From positions 1-23,035 of the forward strand of contig CANSES010000016.1 in NCBI GenBank assembly GCA_947645965.1: DNA of 23,035 nucleotides, written 5' to 3'. The notes below the pieces were generated by a model that did not search any database, was not told the origin of the DNA, and saw only the letters and a program-made list of their open reading frames with translations. Position numbers and translations under genes: made by a program. Source of the DNA: an uncultured Enterorhabdus sp. GTDB lineage: Bacteria; Actinomycetota; Coriobacteriia; Coriobacteriales; Eggerthellaceae. Shown one piece after another: positions 21,113-23,035 of this stretch (the first letter of the stretch is position 1; the number at the start of each line of letters is the position of its first letter).

Positions 21113-22585
21113 CTAAGCGCCGGCCTTCCGAGCGCGGTCGGCCACGAGGGCCTTGAAGGTGTCGCCGCGCTCCTCGAAGCAGGAGAACTCGTCGAAGGAG
21201 GCGCAGGCCGGCGACAGCACGACCACGTCTCCCGGGGCCGCCAGGGCCAGGGCCTCATCGAGGGCGGCCTCCATGCCCGCGGCCTCGGCCACTACGAGCC
21301 CCGCGGTATCCGCCTCGGCAAAGGCGGCGGCGAAGCGCTCGCGGGCCTCGCCGAAGCAGACAACGGCCTGGGCATGGGCCCGGCAGGCCTCCACGAGGGG
21401 GGCCAGGTCGGTGCCCTTGTCGCGGCCGCCCAGAAGCAGGATGGGGCGCTTGGGCTCGAAGGCCGTCAGGGCCACCAGGGTGGCATCCACGTTGGTGGCC
21501 TTGGAATCGTTGTAGCAGGCCACACCGGCCACGGTGCCGGCGGGCTCGATGCGGTGCTCTAAGGGCGCGAAGGTGAGCAGCCCCTCGGCCACGGCCGTGG
21601 CCGCCGCCCCCAAGGACAGGGCCGCCGCGGCGCCGGCCAGGGCGTTCACCTGGTTGTGGGCGCCCTTGATCTGCAGGTCGTCCACGGTGACAAGCGGGTA
21701 TTCCCGACCGTCCAGCACCACGGTGAGCATGCCGCCGCAGCCGCGGAAGGCCGCCGAGGCCGACCCACAGGCCGCGCGCATGTCGCCGCCCACGCCCGCC
21801 GCCGTGCCGATGGGCACGATGGCGCAGGGGGCGTCCTCGGCGCGTAGGGCGCGGATCTGGGCGCGCACGGCATCGTCGCCGGCGTTTAGCACCGCCGTGG
21901 TGGCGGCACTCGCCTGGGCGAGCACCTTCCACTTGGCCGCCGCGTAGTTCTCGTGGCTGCGATGCCAGGCCAAGTGATCGGGGGTGATGTTGAGCACTAC
22001 AGCCACATCGGGGGCGAAGTCGCGGGTGGAGGCCAGCTGGTAGCTGGACACCTCGGCCACGTACACCGCCGTGGCCCCGGCGGCCACCGCCTCGATGCAG
22101 GTCTCGCCGATGTTGCCCACCGCCGAGGCAGCCATACCGGCCGCGCGCAGCAGATGGCAGGTCAGAGCCGTGGTCGTGGTCTTGCCGTTGGTGCCGGTGA
22201 TGGCCACCCAGCGGGCGTCGGCGCGGCTCTCGCGCCAAGCGAACTCCACCTCGCTGATCACCTCGGCCGCGGCCACGGCCGCGCTGCGGTAGAAATCGGA
22301 GAACTCGGAAATGCCCGGGCTCGCGATGCACAGATCGTAGGTACCCTCGATCACCTCGTGGTCGAAGAGCACCCGGGCACCGCGGACGCGGGCAGCGTCG
22401 GCCCAGGCCTCGGCATCGGCGCTCGGCGCGCCGGCGGCCACGGCCACGGATTCCACGCGATCGCCCAAACGGTCGAGGCAGTAGGACGCCGCGGCCTTCC
22501 CCGACTTGCCCAGGCCCAAGATGAGCACGCGCCCGAGGGATGCGGGCGCCTGCTTGAAGCCGTCCAGGTACTTCTGCGCCGCCAT
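21113..22585 (-). CDS. murD: UDP-N-acetylmuramoyl-L-alanine--D-glutamate ligase
   Basis: MurD (490 aa) adds D-Glu to the growing stem peptide using ATP. It has the N-terminal LILGLGKSGKAAA (21-33), the P-loop GTNGKTTTT (131-139), and the AEVSSYQLAST and NITPDHLAWH stretches. The catalytic and substrate parts HRIEPAG, NDSKATNVDATLVAL and LLLGGRDKGTDL follow, and it ends near SPACASFDEFSCFEERGDTFK. It is a little longer than the common 430-460 aa through Ala-rich inserts (around 195-260). It starts 1 base after the mraY stop and is followed at once by ftsW. Confidence 0.96.
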   Translation of the reverse strand: MAAQKYLDGFKQAPASLGRVLILGLGKSGKAAASYCLDRLGDRVESVAVAAGAPSADAEAWADAARVRGARVLFDHEVIEGTYDLCIASPGISEFSDFYRSAAVAAAEVISEVEFAWRESRADARWVAITGTNGKTTTTALTCHLLRAAGMAASAVGNIGETCIEAVAAGATAVYVAEVSSYQLASTRDFAPDVAVVLNITPDHLAWHRSHENYAAAKWKVLAQASAATTAVLNAGDDAVRAQIRALRAEDAPCAIVPIGTAAGVGGDMRAACGSASAAFRGCGGMLTVVLDGREYPLVTVDDLQIKGAHNQVNALAGAAAALSLGAAATAVAEGLLTFAPLEHRIEPAGTVAGVACYNDSKATNVDATLVALTAFEPKRPILLLGGRDKGTDLAPLVEACRAHAQAVVCFGEARERFAAAFAEADTAGLVVAEAAGMEAALDEALALAAPGDVVVLSPACASFDEFSCFEERGDTFKALVADRARKAGA

Positions 22586-22586
22586 G

Positions 22587-23035
22587 CTAGGCCACCGCCA
22601 GCGACGAGGCGAACTGCAGCACGAAGCCGCAGGCGGCCAGCATGCCCGACACGATCCAAAAGCGCACGACCACCTTCGTCTCGGACCAGCCCTTCTTCTC
22701 GAAGTGGTGGTGCAAAGGCGCCATGAGGAAGATGCGCTTCTTCGTCTTCTTATAGTAGAACACCTGGATCATGACCGAGAGGGCCTCGGCCACGAACAGG
22801 CCGCCGATGATGATGACGATGAACTCCACCTTGGTGACCACGGCCAAACACCCCAGCGCCATGCCCAAAGCCAACGAGCCGGTGTCGCCCATGAAGATGT
22901 CGGCCGGGAAGGAGTTGAACCACAGAAAGCCGATGCAGGCGCCGGCGAGCGCGCCGGCGAACAGGGCCGGCTCCAGCTGACCGGTGCGAAACGCGATGGC
23001 CGCCATGACGAGCATGACCACCATGACCGTGCCCG
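22587..23035 (-). CDS. mraY: Phospho-N-acetylmuramoyl-pentapeptide transferase, C-terminal part
   Basis: Only the last 149 or so residues are here; the rest continues past the right edge. MraY is the integral membrane enzyme that joins phospho-MurNAc-pentapeptide to undecaprenyl phosphate, giving lipid I. Visible signatures are [27 protein letters not shown], with the catalytic Asp and Mg-binding part, and [22 protein letters not shown], the HHH loop of the family. At least four membrane segments are in this part. The TAG stop is one base before the murD ATG. The ATG at 23024 is internal and not the gene start. Confidence 0.95.
   Translation of the reverse strand, partial: GTVMVVMLVMAAIAFRTGQLEPALFAGALAGACIGFLWFNSFPADIFMGDTGSLALGMALGCLAVVTKVEFIVIIIGGLFVAEALSVMIQVFYYKKTKKRIFLMAPLHHHFEKKGWSETKVVVRFWIVSGMLAACGFVLQFASSLAVA

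Noticed and set aside
1..23035. CRISPR arrays, insertion sequences, phage or toxin-antitoxin genes
   Set aside because: No regularly spaced repeats, transposase-like proteins or integrases were found on either strand.

Overview
The window is GC-rich chromosomal DNA, most likely from an anaerobic gut actinobacterium of the Coriobacteriia, probably Eggerthellaceae (Eggerthella, Gordonibacter, Adlercreutzia or a relative). This placement is inferred. It rests on the actinobacterial order ftsZ-pgeF-yggS-sepF-yggT-divIVA without ftsA, an FtsZ with the actinobacterial-type glycine loop (GEGGGTGTG), and a Tat-exported FAD reductase paired with a small haem lipoprotein, which is a hallmark of Eggerthellaceae respiration. 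Almost everything is on the minus strand. Only cca and the RNase P RNA gene are on the plus strand.

Left part (1-2222): the first 250 bases look like the promoter and leader region of an rRNA operon that runs leftwards out of the window, with two good sigma-70-type promoters and an A/T-rich UP-like element. Next come cca (CCA-adding enzyme, plus strand) and, converging on it, a tRNA operon of tRNA-Gln(CTG) and two identical tRNA-Glu(CTC) genes, each Glu copy followed by a terminator-like hairpin. Accessory part (2305-5353): a three-gene unit encodes a Tat-exported FrdA-like flavoprotein reductase, a three-haem lipoprotein cytochrome and a TetR-family regulator. Its promoter overlaps one palindrome and is followed by a 28-bp near-perfect palindrome, both with TTACA/TGTAA-type arms, which makes it the clearest unexplored regulatory circuit here.

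Thiamine part (5381-9760): a TPP riboswitch precedes thiC-thiE-(isochorismatase-fold hydrolase)-thiD, which ends in a strong terminator. thiN (thiamine pyrophosphokinase) lies just upstream. The hydrolase inside this operon has no obvious known thiamine role. RNase P RNA (rnpB) follows on the plus strand and shares a bidirectional terminator with the division cluster.

Right part (10241-23035): a tightly packed division and cell wall (dcw) cluster reads, in transcription order, mraY (cut by the window edge)-murD-ftsW-murG-murC-murB-ftsQ-[promoter]-ftsZ-pgeF-yggS-sepF-yggT-divIVA. It makes lipid I and II, polymerises septal peptidoglycan and builds the Z-ring. Many genes overlap or are only a few bases apart, and several use GTG or TTG starts. 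Notable oddities are an arginine/glycine-rich cytoplasmic tail on FtsW, an acidic tyrosine-rich tract in SepF, and a basic Pro/Ala/Arg-rich N-terminus on FtsQ. I see no CRISPR array, insertion sequence or phage gene.
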